This document shows, one piece after another, positions 1 to 8,049 of a DNA stretch of 64,000 bases (within the stretch, counting starts at the first letter, position 1; every line of letters begins with the position of its first letter). Source of the stretch: Rhodocyclales bacterium (lineage in GTDB: Bacteria > Pseudomonadota > Gammaproteobacteria > Burkholderiales > Rhodocyclaceae); contig JAPLQX010000043.1 in assembly GCA_026399435.1 (NCBI GenBank), positions 1 to 64,000 of the forward strand. The letters are read 5' to 3'. The notes under the pieces were generated by a model, which had not been told where the DNA came from, ran no database searches, and worked only from the letters and a program-made list of their open reading frames with translations. The position numbers were made by a program, and so were the translations under genes.

Positions 1-23
1 TCCGCCGTAAGGAGAATGCGAGC

Positions 24-51
24 TTGTCTTCGACCGTTTCTTGGGTATAAT
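24..51 (+). promoter_or_regulatory. sigma70-type promoter of tRNA-Arg
   Basis: TTGTCT (24-29) and a perfect TATAAT (46-51) are separated by 16 bases. A GC-rich discriminator (cccgcc) follows, as is common for stable-RNA promoters. The tRNA begins 14 bases after the -10 box. Confidence 0.75.
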
Positions 52-64
52 CCCGCCCTCTCAA

Positions 65-141
65 GCGCCCGTAGCTCATCTGGATAGAGTACTTGGCTAC
101 GAACCAAGGGGTAGGGAGTTCGAATCTCTCCGGGCGCACCA
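65..141 (+). tRNA. tRNA-Arg (anticodon ACG)
   Basis: The cloverleaf is complete: a 7-bp acceptor stem GCGCCCG/CGGGCGC, an anticodon stem CTTGG/CCAAG closing the loop CTACGAA (anticodon ACG), a T-arm with GTTCGAATC, and an encoded CCA end. Its 3' part (97-141) recurs at 2518-2563, marking this gene as the integration site of a small island. Confidence 0.97.
97..141 (+). repeat. attL-like direct repeat in tRNA-Arg
   Basis: These 45 bases, from the anticodon loop to CCA, match 2518-2563. The repeat lies inside the functional tRNA gene, so integration would have regenerated an intact tRNA. Confidence 0.8.
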
Positions 142-148
142 CTACATC

Positions 149-187
149 AACGGGTTAGATCAGGAATGGTCTAGCCCGTTTGCTTTT
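149..187 (+). terminator. terminator after tRNA-Arg
   Basis: The 11-bp stem AACGGGTTAGA/TCTAGCCCGTT (one G-T pair) has a 10-base loop and is followed by a T-rich run. It sits on the island side of the attL-like repeat. Confidence 0.65.
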
Positions 188-232
188 GCATGGGGAGATG
201 GTGGGGACTTATGGTCCGCGCCTCCCTTGCAA

Positions 233-1726
233 TCAGCCCACCAACTGATCGAGTACGCGATAGACGGCATCTAAATCGTCCTCATAAGTGGCGACATAAT
301 TGAATGTTCGGACATCCTTCTTCTTTGCGCGCAGACTCAAGGCCTGTATCGCCGCCTTGTGGGTCATCCAATACTCTTTCAGTCGTTCCTCCTCGAGAAC
401 CTTCGTAAATACAGCGACGCTAGGCACGTAACGAACACCATCGTCCAATCCAAACGTATGCTCAAACAGCATCAATAAGTAGTCCACGAATCGTTCGAAG
501 TTTTCCAGACTAACATTTGGATTAAAGCACAGCCCAAACAAATAGTTGTTCACCTGTCTTGCGATTCCCTTTTGATCATTCTTGCCAGTCTCGTCATATA
601 AACCGCAACCAACCCCGCTGCTTATCATAGAGTTCCCCAACTGATAAACGACGAAGGTTTTCACGCGCGATTTCTCTGCAGCAATCAACTGCTCAACCTG
701 ATCTTTAGTCACCTTTTTAGACTCAATCTGCGCACTAACGAAGTCAGAACACTTTCCAGCCAAATCACGCAAAGACAAATTATCAATAGCTTCGAATATG
801 TTTTTTTCCGGTGCAATGTACTGGTTCTTAAAAATTTGGAAGACCTTTTGGGATATCTCCCGCATTTCTTCCTTCGCGATCATGGTCGTATTACCCTCGG
901 TCGGAGCTCCTGGATCGCCGTGCAGCGATAAAGCTCGCTGAAGATTAAACAAGCTTCCCCCTCTGTCGGCACTGCAATAAAGACGAAAAAGCATCAGGTC
1001 AAAAAGACCCAAGGGGCCTCTGTCCGGTTTCGCCAACGTGCTCAGCACACCAGCTCCAGAGTGGCTACGTTCGCCAAAAACCCAATCGGCAATCTCGGAA
1101 ATATTTTCTGGAGTGTTGTTTCGGCGTGCAGATTGATCGGCTCCCCATGCTGCCTGATCCAAAAGCTTCAACAAAGAGTATGTCAAACTTGTCCTTGAAC
1201 CTGCTGCGACGTTCTCCATGTCTAGAAGGGAATACTCCGGTAAGTGCTCCATCAGATGGGAGACGACCTGGGAGGCCGTGTTTGGAAGCAATTCGTCTGT
1301 GCTATTGACGATTACCTTCCAAAGCTGATATCTGGAAAAATCTCCTCTCGAAAACTCGAAATCCTCCTCCTCGAAGATCCTGTCCAATGACATTCCTTCG
1401 AGTAGCTTGTTCTTCATCCTGACATAAAACTGATAGCTCTCTCGCTTGTCTTGTTTGGATAGCTTGACTATCAGATTCAAATATCTCTCTAAATTTCTAC
1501 TTGCACCCCCTTGCCCATTGAAGCAAGCGCGAGATCGAATGGTGTCTTCCTCGACGGGAGAGCTGGCCCCGTTTGGTTGGACAGAATTTCCACGGCGATA
1601 AGTGGAGCCCTGCGGTGTAGCGTTATCCACGGTGCGGTCTGCCGAAGGTCCCTCTAGACCGTAGGCGGGCTGCGCGGTGGGTAACGCGGTCATCAGGACG
1701 AACTCTTTCGTGAAACGAAGCCACAT
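233..1726 (-). CDS. unrecognised island protein, 497 aa
   Basis: A soluble-looking protein that I do not recognise. A strong Shine-Dalgarno (AGGAGGAG) lies 10-12 bases before the ATG at 1726, which supports this start over the internal Met at residue 12. Residues 1-70 are rich in Pro, Ser and Gly and look poorly ordered. The remainder is mixed helical with charged stretches. I see no signal peptide, membrane segment, P-loop or nuclease motif. Base composition is lower in GC than the flanking host genes. It is the distal gene of a probable two-gene unit after the 133-aa membrane protein (67-bp gap), and both lie inside the tRNA-Arg island. A defence or fitness-cargo role is only a guess from context. 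Confidence 0.7.
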   Translation of the reverse strand: MWLRFTKEFVLMTALPTAQPAYGLEGPSADRTVDNATPQGSTYRRGNSVQPNGASSPVEEDTIRSRACFNGQGGASRNLERYLNLIVKLSKQDKRESYQFYVRMKNKLLEGMSLDRIFEEEDFEFSRGDFSRYQLWKVIVNSTDELLPNTASQVVSHLMEHLPEYSLLDMENVAAGSRTSLTYSLLKLLDQAAWGADQSARRNNTPENISEIADWVFGERSHSGAGVLSTLAKPDRGPLGLFDLMLFRLYCSADRGGSLFNLQRALSLHGDPGAPTEGNTTMIAKEEMREISQKVFQIFKNQYIAPEKNIFEAIDNLSLRDLAGKCSDFVSAQIESKKVTKDQVEQLIAAEKSRVKTFVVYQLGNSMISSGVGCGLYDETGKNDQKGIARQVNNYLFGLCFNPNVSLENFERFVDYLLMLFEHTFGLDDGVRYVPSVAVFTKVLEEERLKEYWMTHKAAIQALSLRAKKKDVRTFNYVATYEDDLDAVYRVLDQLVG

Positions 1727-1793
1727 TCACTTTGGTCTCCTCCTGTTGAGCTGACTCAACATCGGTGCGGCAATTAATTAGGCCAGCGCGATT

Positions 1794-2195
1794 CTATTTT
1801 TTTGATTGTTTAGTTGAATCAGCTGCAGCGGGCACAGTTGTCCCATTAACGTTACTGTAAATGGTGGTGTTCCCCCATCCATATGCAGAGACGGCGATTC
1901 TTGTCTCCTTCAGCTGCTGTTGTGCCGAAGCAGAGAGAGGCACGGATTTTGAATTCTTGACAAGAACATCGACAGCCCACGCCCGAAGTGCCGATGTGTT
2001 TTCTTTTGGCTCCTCTCTAATGATTGACGTCGCAATCTCAATAAATTTGATTTCGTTTTCGCTTTCCTTCATCGTCGTTGCAACGTGATTGGCGGCATAC
2101 GCAATCACAAGAGGAATTAGCGTTCCGGAAAGAACAGATCCAACCGCCGAAACTTTCGGCCAAATATTGTTTCTTTGTTCATTTGCCATAGACAT
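1794..2195 (-). CDS. small single-pass membrane protein, island cargo
   Basis: A 133-aa protein with one hydrophobic segment at about residues 15-37 (VSAVGSVLSGTLIPLVIAYA). A charged cytosolic-looking region with an IREEP..ALRAWAVDVL pattern follows, then a Thr/Ser/Asn-rich tail ending in Lys. It resembles small membrane proteins often seen in accessory regions, but I cannot assign a family. Two in-frame ATGs (2195 and 2189) are possible; AGGGCGAT precedes the first weakly. It lies 67 bp upstream of the 497-aa gene on the same strand, so the two are probably co-transcribed. Confidence 0.65.
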   Translation of the reverse strand: MSMANEQRNNIWPKVSAVGSVLSGTLIPLVIAYAANHVATTMKESENEIKFIEIATSIIREEPKENTSALRAWAVDVLVKNSKSVPLSASAQQQLKETRIAVSAYGWGNTTIYSNVNGTTVPAAADSTKQSKK

Positions 2196-2517
2196 ATCGC
2201 CCTAAATATCATCGGTATTGGCTAACTGCGCCCAACAGTTGCTGGGCTAGTCCACCGGCCGGCATATTGATATCGTAGAACATGCCGGATCACTGTAATG
2301 GTTCGATTCATTGTGGCGAGGCCGAAATTTCCTACCCGCATATGCAATGATAATAGAGCAGAACCAACCGCTTGTCATTTCATGGAGACAAGCCAATCCC
2401 GCGCAAGGGGGACTTTATGGGGACAAGAGAGTTGAGTACCTGACAAAACAGCACAAGAGAGCGGGATGGGCGGCAATTGCGCATTTATAAATCAATGAGT
2501 TACGCCGATAGGCTCAA
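2196..2517. other. gene-free right flank of the island
   Basis: About 320 AT-rich bases with no convincing ORF. It presumably carries the promoter of the two minus-strand island genes. I see no clear promoter, RNA gene or integrase remnant. Confidence 0.5.
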
Positions 2518-2563
2518 CTACGAACCAAGGGGTAGGAAGTTCGAATCTCTCCGGGGCGCACCA
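2518..2563 (+). repeat. attR-like partial tRNA-Arg copy
   Basis: 46 bases match tRNA-Arg positions 97-141 with one substitution and one inserted G in the acceptor strand. The 5' half of the tRNA is absent, so this is a displaced 3' end and not a functional gene. Confidence 0.8.
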
Positions 2564-2572
2564 GAATCAAAT

Positions 2573-2606
2573 AGGGGTCTGCAGCAATGCAGGCCCTTTT
2601 CATTTG
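2573..2606 (+). terminator. terminator after the displaced tRNA 3' end
   Basis: Stem AGGGGTCTGCA/TGCAGGCCCTT with a GCAA loop, then TTTTCATTT. It is placed relative to attR as the 149-187 hairpin is to attL, and may be the original tRNA-Arg terminator. Confidence 0.6.
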
Positions 2607-2667
2607 CGCCCTTGCTACCATGCGTGACCGCGGGCGGCCTCTGCCCGGACTGCTTCGAGGGTGCGCC

Positions 2668-3783
2668 ATGAACACAATCGATTTCCTCGTCCGCAAGGAT
2701 AGTCTCGCCGAGACGGAACTGCGCGAGGCGCCCGCGCCTCCGCTCGCCGCGGGCCAGGTTCGCCTCGGCGTGGAAAAATTCGCACTGACGGCCAACAACA
2801 TTACCTATGCGGCGTTCGGCGAGGCCATGAACTACTGGGGCTTCTATCCGGCGGAGTCGGGCTGGGGACGCATACCGGTCTGGGGTTTCGGCAACGTGGT
2901 GGAGTCGCAGCACCCTGACGTGTCGGTGGGCGAGAAATTCTACGGCTACTACCCGATGTCATCGAGCGTCGTCCTGCAGCCCGTGCGCCCGTCACCCGCA
3001 GGATTCTTTGACGGTGCCGAACACCGCGCTGCACTGCATGCGGTTTATAACAACTACTCGCGCTGCAGCACGGACCCCTTCTACACGCCGCAAACCGAAG
3101 ACGTCCAGGCCCTGCTGCGCCCGCTGTTCATGACCTCGTGGCTGATTGACGATTTCCTCACCGACAACAATTTTTTCGGCGCCGGCGACAACGGCGAAGG
3201 CCTCATGCTGCTGTCCAGCGCATCGAGCAAGACCGCCTACGGCACGGCATTTCAACTCGCGCAGCGGCAAGGCGTCCAGGTAATCGGCCTGACCTCTGCC
3301 GCCAATCTGGAGTTCTGCCGAAGCCTCGGCTGCTATCACCGGGTGGTGGCCTACGATCAGTTGGACCAGATCGCGGCCGACGCGGCTTGCGTGTACATCG
3401 ACTTCGCCGGCAACGCCGGCTTGCGCAAAGCCATCCATTCCCGGTTCACGAATCTGAAATACAGCAGTTCGATCGGCGGCACTCATGTCGAGCAACTGGG
3501 CGGCGCCAGGGATCTGCCCGGCCCGCGCGCCACGCTGTTTTTTGCGCCGGCGCAAATCAAGAAGCGCAGCGCGGAATGGGGCGCCAACATCTTGGGACAA
3601 CGCCTGCTTCAGGCATGGCAGGGCTTCGTCGTCAAGGTGTGCGATCCGGCAGCGCCCTGGCTGGTGGTCGAGCATCACGTCGGGCCGCAAGCAGTCCAGG
3701 CCGCTTACGCCGCAGTACTCGGCGGACGTGGCGACCCGCGTGTCGGGCACATGCTCTCGCTCGCGCCGGGATCTGCCGCGTAG
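2668..3783 (+). CDS. DUF2855 family protein
   Basis: A 371-aa protein of the DUF2855 family, distantly related to the medium-chain dehydrogenase/reductase fold. It has an N-terminal GroES-like part and a central Rossmann-like stretch (GLMLLSSASSKTAYGTAFQL at about 180-200, followed by VIGLTS). The substrate is unknown. The usual MDR zinc ligands are not apparent. I chose the ATG at 2668 because a GAGGG precedes it and the longer reading begins inside the tRNA terminator. The gene stands alone between the island and tRNA-Ala and ends at a hairpin terminator. Confidence 0.8.
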   Translation: MNTIDFLVRKDSLAETELREAPAPPLAAGQVRLGVEKFALTANNITYAAFGEAMNYWGFYPAESGWGRIPVWGFGNVVESQHPDVSVGEKFYGYYPMSSSVVLQPVRPSPAGFFDGAEHRAALHAVYNNYSRCSTDPFYTPQTEDVQALLRPLFMTSWLIDDFLTDNNFFGAGDNGEGLMLLSSASSKTAYGTAFQLAQRQGVQVIGLTSAANLEFCRSLGCYHRVVAYDQLDQIAADAACVYIDFAGNAGLRKAIHSRFTNLKYSSSIGGTHVEQLGGARDLPGPRATLFFAPAQIKKRSAEWGANILGQRLLQAWQGFVVKVCDPAAPWLVVEHHVGPQAVQAAYAAVLGGRGDPRVGHMLSLAPGSAA

Positions 3784-3803
3784 CTACGTTGCCGACAGAC
3801 ATG

Positions 3804-3833
3804 AAAAAGGCCGGACTTTGTTCCGGCCTTTTG
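3804..3833 (+). terminator. bidirectional rho-independent terminator
   Basis: AAAAGGCCGG/CCGGCCTTTT with an 8-base loop. It has A and T runs on opposite sides, so it can end both the DUF2855 transcript and leftward tRNA-Ala transcription. Confidence 0.85.
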
Positions 3834-3836
3834 AAA

Positions 3837-3912
3837 TGGTGGAGGTGAGCGGGATCGAACCGCTGGCCTCGACGTTGCGAACGTCGCGCTCTCCCAACTG
3901 AGCTACACCCCC
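3837..3912 (-). tRNA. tRNA-Ala (anticodon CGC)
   Basis: Acceptor GGGGGTG/CACCTCC (one G-T), D-arm GCTC/GAGC, anticodon stem CGACG/CGTCG around the loop TTCGCAA (anticodon CGC), T-loop GTTCGATCC, encoded CCA. It reads codon GCG. Confidence 0.96.
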
Positions 3913-3961
3913 ATCGAGGGGGCGAATTATAGCAACCGGGGTCGGGCTAGGGAAGCCGGCG

Positions 3962-4231
3962 TCAGGCCAGGCTCACCTCGTCCATGCCGCATTTGGTCAC
4001 GCCGAGGGCGGTGCGCACCACCAGCGGATAGGCGCTGCCGACGAAGCGGCCGAAACTGGCGATGTTGTAGCCGACCACGATGCCGGGGATGCAGCCGACG
4101 AGAACCTCGCGCCCGACCACGAAACCCCTGTTGATGGCGACATTCACTGCGGACCCGATGACGCGGCCGGGCTGTTCCGAATCTTGCGAAAGCTTCCCCG
4201 GGCGTCGTCCATTGCGCTCCTTGGCAGCCAT
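3962..4231 (-). CDS. small hypothetical protein, 89 aa
   Basis: Not recognised. A basic N-terminus (MAAKERNGRRPGK) is followed by moderately hydrophobic, Gly/Val-rich sequence at about residues 25-70, suggesting peripheral or weak membrane association with no clear transmembrane helix. An excellent Shine-Dalgarno (AAGGAGG) lies 7 bases before the ATG, which argues for real translation. It lies between the terminator after tsaC and tRNA-Ala, on the minus strand, so it is probably its own short transcription unit. Confidence 0.6.
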   Translation of the reverse strand: MAAKERNGRRPGKLSQDSEQPGRVIGSAVNVAINRGFVVGREVLVGCIPGIVVGYNIASFGRFVGSAYPLVVRTALGVTKCGMDEVSLA

Positions 4232-4250
4232 AGTCCCCTCCTTCTCGCGG

Positions 4251-4270
4251 AAAACCCGCTGGCGGGAAAA
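4251..4270 (-). terminator. terminator after tsaC
   Basis: On the minus strand, CCCGC-CA-GCGGG is followed by TTTT about 50 bases past the tsaC stop. The stem is short but perfect. Confidence 0.55.
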
Positions 4271-4323
4271 TTATCGGTCGCTGCCGGAAACGCTTAGGCC
4301 TTGATGACGGTAATGTTTCACCC

Positions 4324-5283
4324 CTATTTCGACCCGGCCGCGGCGCGGCGCAGGCGATCGGCCACGGCGCGCCAGGCTTCGGCGGCGGGCGGCGCGGCAA
4401 CCAGGATCAGGTCGCAGCCCAACGCGTCGAGTTCGCGCAGCCGGGCATACAGTTCATGGGCGAACTGTGCGGCGTCGGCGCTCGCCGCAGACCAGACCAT
4501 TTTCTGATGGACGTGGACGGGTGCTTCAGGGGCCAGCACGGCGATACGCCGGCCGGCGGCGAGCGCCTTGGCTGCGGTTGCCGCGAGGTCGGCCGCGGCA
4601 ACCAGTTGCAGCGGGGTGCCTGGCGCGTAGTGGGCTTCGAGGCTGCCCGACACCCGCGGCGCGTTCAGCTCGCCGCCGAATGCCGGCGGACGGCCGAGCA
4701 CCGCGCCGATGGCCGCCGCATCGAGCATGCCGGGACGCAGGATCCGCGGCTCGCCGCCGGAGAGATCGAGGATGGTCGATTCGATCCCGACCGCGCAAGG
4801 CCCGCCGTCGAGAATCATGGCGACGGCATCGCCGAGTTCCTCGCGCACATGCGCGGCGGTGGTCGGACTGACGTGGCCGAAACGATTGGCCGAAGGCGCG
4901 GCAACGCCACCATCGAATTCGCGGAGCAATTGCAGCGCCAGCGGGTGGTTCGGCACGCGCAGGCCGACCGTATCCTGGCCGCCGGTGATGGCATCCAGCA
5001 CCGAGGGATGGCGCTTGAGGATCAGCGTCAGGGGTCCCGGCCAGAATGCCGCGGCGAGTTTGCCGACCGCCGCGGAGATATCGACCGCCCAGCGCTCGAG
5101 GTGCGAGGCGTCCGGCAAGTGCACGATCAGCGGATGGTCGGCGGGCCGACCCTTGGCGGCGAAAATCCTGGCGATGGCGCGCGGATTGCCCGCATCGGCG
5201 CCGAGGCCATAGACGGTCTCGGTAGGGAAGGCGACCAGCTCGCCGGCGCGCAGCAGGGCCGCCGCGCGCGCTACATTAGTCAT
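4324..5283 (-). CDS. tsaC: L-threonylcarbamoyladenylate synthase (Sua5 type)
   Basis: Makes threonylcarbamoyl-AMP from Thr, bicarbonate and ATP for the t6A37 modification of ANN-reading tRNAs. The YrdC fold occupies roughly residues 1-195, with FPTETVYGLGADA near 19 and the nucleotide-binding KGRPADHPL near 45. At 319 aa it also has the C-terminal Sua5 domain (about 215-319), so it is the long Sua5 form and not the short E. coli TsaC. Its ATG overlaps the purK stop by 8 bases, making it the last gene of the pur operon and probably translationally coupled. Confidence 0.92.
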   Translation of the reverse strand: MTNVARAAALLRAGELVAFPTETVYGLGADAGNPRAIARIFAAKGRPADHPLIVHLPDASHLERWAVDISAAVGKLAAAFWPGPLTLILKRHPSVLDAITGGQDTVGLRVPNHPLALQLLREFDGGVAAPSANRFGHVSPTTAAHVREELGDAVAMILDGGPCAVGIESTILDLSGGEPRILRPGMLDAAAIGAVLGRPPAFGGELNAPRVSGSLEAHYAPGTPLQLVAAADLAATAAKALAAGRRIAVLAPEAPVHVHQKMVWSAASADAAQFAHELYARLRELDALGCDLILVAAPPAAEAWRAVADRLRRAAAGSK

Positions 5284-6424
5284 CGCAGATGCCGATCAAT
5301 CGCCGTGCCGCCAGCGCCGACTCCTGCACCTTCTGCGTATCGCTGCCGATCACCGTGAAATGGCCCATCTTGCGCCCCGGCCTGGCGTGGTGCTTGCCGT
5401 AGAGGTGCAGTTTCAGATTCGGCACCGCGAGCAGCTTCGCCCAGTCGGGCTCGTGGCTGTGGTGCGGGTCCTGCAGGTACCACAGGTCGCCCAGCAGGTT
5501 CACCATGACGGCGGCCGAATGCGCGCGCGCCTCGCCCAGCGGCAGGCCGGTCAGCGCCCGCACCTGCTGCTCGAACTGATTGGTGATGCAGGCGTCGATG
5601 GTGTAGTGCCCCGAGTTGTGCGGCCGCGGCGCCATTTCATTGACGTAGAGCTGGCCGCGCACGATGAAGAACTCCACGGCCAGCGTGCCGACATAGCCCA
5701 TTTTCTGCGCGATGCCCTCGGCGATTTCCTCCGCATTGCCGGCCAGGCAGCCCGAGGTGCGCGCCGGAACGATGGAGACATCGAGGATGCCGTGGCGATG
5801 GCTGTTCTCGGCGGTGGGGAAACACTTCACCACACCCGCCTCGTCGCGCGACAGCACCACCGAGACTTCGTAATCCAGCGCCAGCATCTGTTCGAGCACG
5901 CAGGGTTCGTTCTTCAACTGGCGAAACGCCAGCAGCGCTTCTTCGCGACTCTGGACCCTGACCTGTCCCTTGCCGTCGTAGCCGAAGCGGGCCACCTTGA
6001 GGATGCCGGGGAACAAGCCCGCGTTAGCCTGCGCGATATCGGCCTCGCTGCGCACGTCTGCGTAGGGTGCGTGAGGAAAGCCGTGCTGCTTGAGAAAGCC
6101 TTTTTCCGCGCTGCGATTCTGGCTGATCGCGACGGCCTCGGCACTCGGCCTCACCGGCAGGAACTTCGACAGATAGGCCAGGCTGCCCGCCGGCACATTT
6201 TCGAATTCGGTGGTCACCGCGGCGCAGGACTCGGCCATCCGGTTCAGCGCATCGGGATCGTCGTAGGCGGCGACCAGATGCTGGTCGGCGATGCGTCCGG
6301 CAGGACTCTGCGCATCGGGATCGAGTACGACCACGCGATAGCCGAGTTCATGGGCGGCAATAACGAAGAAGCGGCCCAACTGGCCGCCACCGAGCATGCC
6401 GAGCGTGGCGGGGGGGAGAATCAT
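5276..6424 (-). CDS. purK: N5-carboxyaminoimidazole ribonucleotide synthetase
   Basis: ATP-grasp enzyme converting AIR, bicarbonate and ATP to N5-CAIR in purine synthesis. The 382-aa protein starts at the ATG at 6424 (MILPPATLGMLGGGQLGR). The longer reading would only translate the upstream repeat region. Visible motifs are the N-terminal GxLGGGQLG, the ATP-grasp core (KVARFGYDGKGQ, about 150-165) and NEMAPRPHNSGH (about 265-276). No purE is in the window. A 20-nt dispersed motif (5303-5322) lies in its last codons and encodes ESALAAR. Confidence 0.94.
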   Translation of the reverse strand: MILPPATLGMLGGGQLGRFFVIAAHELGYRVVVLDPDAQSPAGRIADQHLVAAYDDPDALNRMAESCAAVTTEFENVPAGSLAYLSKFLPVRPSAEAVAISQNRSAEKGFLKQHGFPHAPYADVRSEADIAQANAGLFPGILKVARFGYDGKGQVRVQSREEALLAFRQLKNEPCVLEQMLALDYEVSVVLSRDEAGVVKCFPTAENSHRHGILDVSIVPARTSGCLAGNAEEIAEGIAQKMGYVGTLAVEFFIVRGQLYVNEMAPRPHNSGHYTIDACITNQFEQQVRALTGLPLGEARAHSAAVMVNLLGDLWYLQDPHHSHEPDWAKLLAVPNLKLHLYGKHHARPGRKMGHFTVIGSDTQKVQESALAARRLIGICDD

Positions 6425-6608
6425 GAAAAAACCAAGGGCAGCAGAAAGGCCCGCCCCCTCCCATCCGCTGCGCGGCCCACGGCTGGCTTTGCACAGCCAG
6501 CCGGCTGCGACGGCGCGACGCATGCGTCGCGAATTCCCGTCTCGCCCCCCTCACGGGGGAGGCGACTAATTTGCTCGCTGCGCTCGATGCTCACAGGATG
6601 TCAGCGCG
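6425..6608. repeat. repeat-filled gap between purD and purK
   Basis: 184 bases without a gene. It contains an 18-bp palindrome (6514-6531), an inverted repeat GGCTGGCT/AGCCAGCC (6481-6502), a C-rich/G-rich hairpin (about 6545-6563) and TTTGCTCGCTGCGCTCG. Related pieces (GCCCGCCCC..TCCCATCC, CCCC-GGGG hairpin, GCTCGC) recur in the purD-purH gap in the opposite orientation. Confidence 0.6.
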
Positions 6609-7889
6609 CTAGCGCTTGATGGCGCGAAAGCCGATGTCGCGGCGGCATTGCATGCCATCGAAACTGATTGGATCGAGCACTTCGTAGGCGCGCTTCTGCG
6701 CTGCCTTGACGTTGTCGCCCAGCGCCGTGACGCAGAGTACACGCCCGCCCGCCGTCACCACCTCGCCGTCGTGCTTCGCCGTGCCGGCATGGAACACGTG
6801 GCTGTCCTCGGTCGGCGCCGGAAGGCCGTGGATCACGTCGCCCTTGCGCGGGGCCTCGGGATAATTCGCAGCAGCCACGACCACGCCGAGGGCGACGCGA
6901 CGATCCCACTCCGCTTCGACTTCGTTGAGGCGCCCGTCGATCGCGGCATCCACCAGTTCGACCAGATTGCTCTTGAGCCGCATCATGATCGGCTGGGTCT
7001 CCGGATCGCCCATGCGGCAGTTGAATTCGAGCACGCGCAGGCTGCCGTCGGGCTTGATCATCAGGCCGGCATAGAGGAAACCGGTGTAGACGATGCCATC
7101 CGCGGCCATGCCGTTGATGGTGGGCATGATCACCTCGCGCATGACGCGGGCGTGAATTTCGGGCGTCACCACCGGCGCCGGCGAATAGGCACCCATGCCG
7201 CCGGTGTTCGGCCCCTGATCGCCATCCTTGAGCCGCTTGTGGTCCTGGCTGGTAGCCAGGGGCAGCGCGTGATGACCGTCGGCCATGACGATGAAACTGG
7301 CTTCTTCGCCGTCGAGGAATTCCTCGATCACGACGCGGGCGCCGCCCTCAGTGTGGTGAACTGCAAGCTTGTTGTCGACCAGCATCATGTCCACGGCGGC
7401 GTGGGCTTCCGTCAGGTTCATCGCCACCACCACACCCTTGCCGGCCGCCAGCCCGTCGGCCTTGATGACGATGGGCGCGCCTTCGGCATCGATGTAGGCA
7501 TGTGCCGCCTTGCTGTCGGCGAAGGTCTGGAACTTCGCCGTCGGGATGTTGTGCCGGGTCATGAAGCGCTTGGCGAAGTCCTTCGAGCTTTCGAGCTGTG
7601 CGGCGGCCTTGGTCGGTCCGAAGATGCGCAGACCGCGGGCGCGGAACACATCGACGATGCCGGCAGCGAGCGGCGCTTCGGGGCCGACTACGGTGGTATG
7701 CACCTTTTCGCGCTGGACGTAATCCGCCAAGGCATGGATGTCGCTGAGCGGCAGGTTCTCCAGCTCCTGCTCCAGCGCCGTGCCGGCATTGCCGGGCGCG
7801 ACATAGACCTTCTGCAAACCGGGAGCCTTGGCCAGGCGCCAGGCCAAGGCGTGCTCGCGCCCGCCGGAACCGACTACGAGGATTCTCAT
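6609..7889 (-). CDS. purD: phosphoribosylamine-glycine ligase
   Basis: GAR synthetase: joins phosphoribosylamine and glycine using ATP. It is 426 aa from the ATG at 7889 (MRILVVGSGGREHALAW, the family's N-terminus); upstream in-frame sequence is repeat DNA. The ATP-grasp domain includes VIKADGLAAGKGVVVA (about 140-155) and the metal-binding EFNCRMGDPETQP (about 285-297). Second of four purine-operon genes here (purH-purD-purK-tsaC), with repeat-filled gaps of about 160-185 bp on either side. Confidence 0.96.
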   Translation of the reverse strand: MRILVVGSGGREHALAWRLAKAPGLQKVYVAPGNAGTALEQELENLPLSDIHALADYVQREKVHTTVVGPEAPLAAGIVDVFRARGLRIFGPTKAAAQLESSKDFAKRFMTRHNIPTAKFQTFADSKAAHAYIDAEGAPIVIKADGLAAGKGVVVAMNLTEAHAAVDMMLVDNKLAVHHTEGGARVVIEEFLDGEEASFIVMADGHHALPLATSQDHKRLKDGDQGPNTGGMGAYSPAPVVTPEIHARVMREVIMPTINGMAADGIVYTGFLYAGLMIKPDGSLRVLEFNCRMGDPETQPIMMRLKSNLVELVDAAIDGRLNEVEAEWDRRVALGVVVAAANYPEAPRKGDVIHGLPAPTEDSHVFHAGTAKHDGEVVTAGGRVLCVTALGDNVKAAQKRAYEVLDPISFDGMQCRRDIGFRAIKR

Positions 7890-7904
7890 CGCACTTAACG
7901 TGAA

Positions 7905-8049
7905 AAAACTCGTTCGGAGCGACTGGTGACAGTCGAGCGAAGCGAGCAAACAAGTAGCCTCCCCGGGAGGGGAGGATGGGAGGGGCGGGCCATCAATTCG
8001 CCTTTCGCGTATTTCATCCTCTGCGGGTGGTCTACAGTGACCATGAGCG
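7905..8049. repeat. repeat-filled gap between purH and purD
   Basis: Contains the GCTCGCTTCGCTCGA motif, a CTCCCC/GGGGAG hairpin, GGGAGGGGCGGGC, and a tail matching 9734-9789 (AATTCGCCTTTCGCGTATTTCATC...CCATGAGCGTTA, roughly three-quarters identical by eye). No ORF or promoter is obvious. Confidence 0.6.

Larger units (their letters stand above)
97..2563. mobile_element. tRNA-Arg-bounded mini-island without integrase
   Basis: The anticodon-loop-to-CCA portion of tRNA-Arg (97-141) is directly repeated at 2518-2563 with one substitution and one extra G. Such a duplication is the usual footprint of tyrosine-recombinase integration into a tRNA 3' end. A terminator-like hairpin follows each copy, consistent with one being native and one brought in. 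The enclosed DNA is visibly AT-richer than the flanks and holds only two genes (233-1726 and 1794-2195, both minus). No integrase, excisionase or transposase is visible, so it is either a decayed remnant or an element mobilised in trans. Island status is inferred from the repeat and composition. Confidence 0.75.

Noticed and set aside
41-274. Short open frame across tRNA-Arg
   Set aside because: It translates the tRNA and its terminator; no conserved protein features.
2518-2563. Second tRNA-Arg gene
   Set aside because: Only the 3' half is present and the acceptor strand has an extra base; it is a displaced repeat copy.
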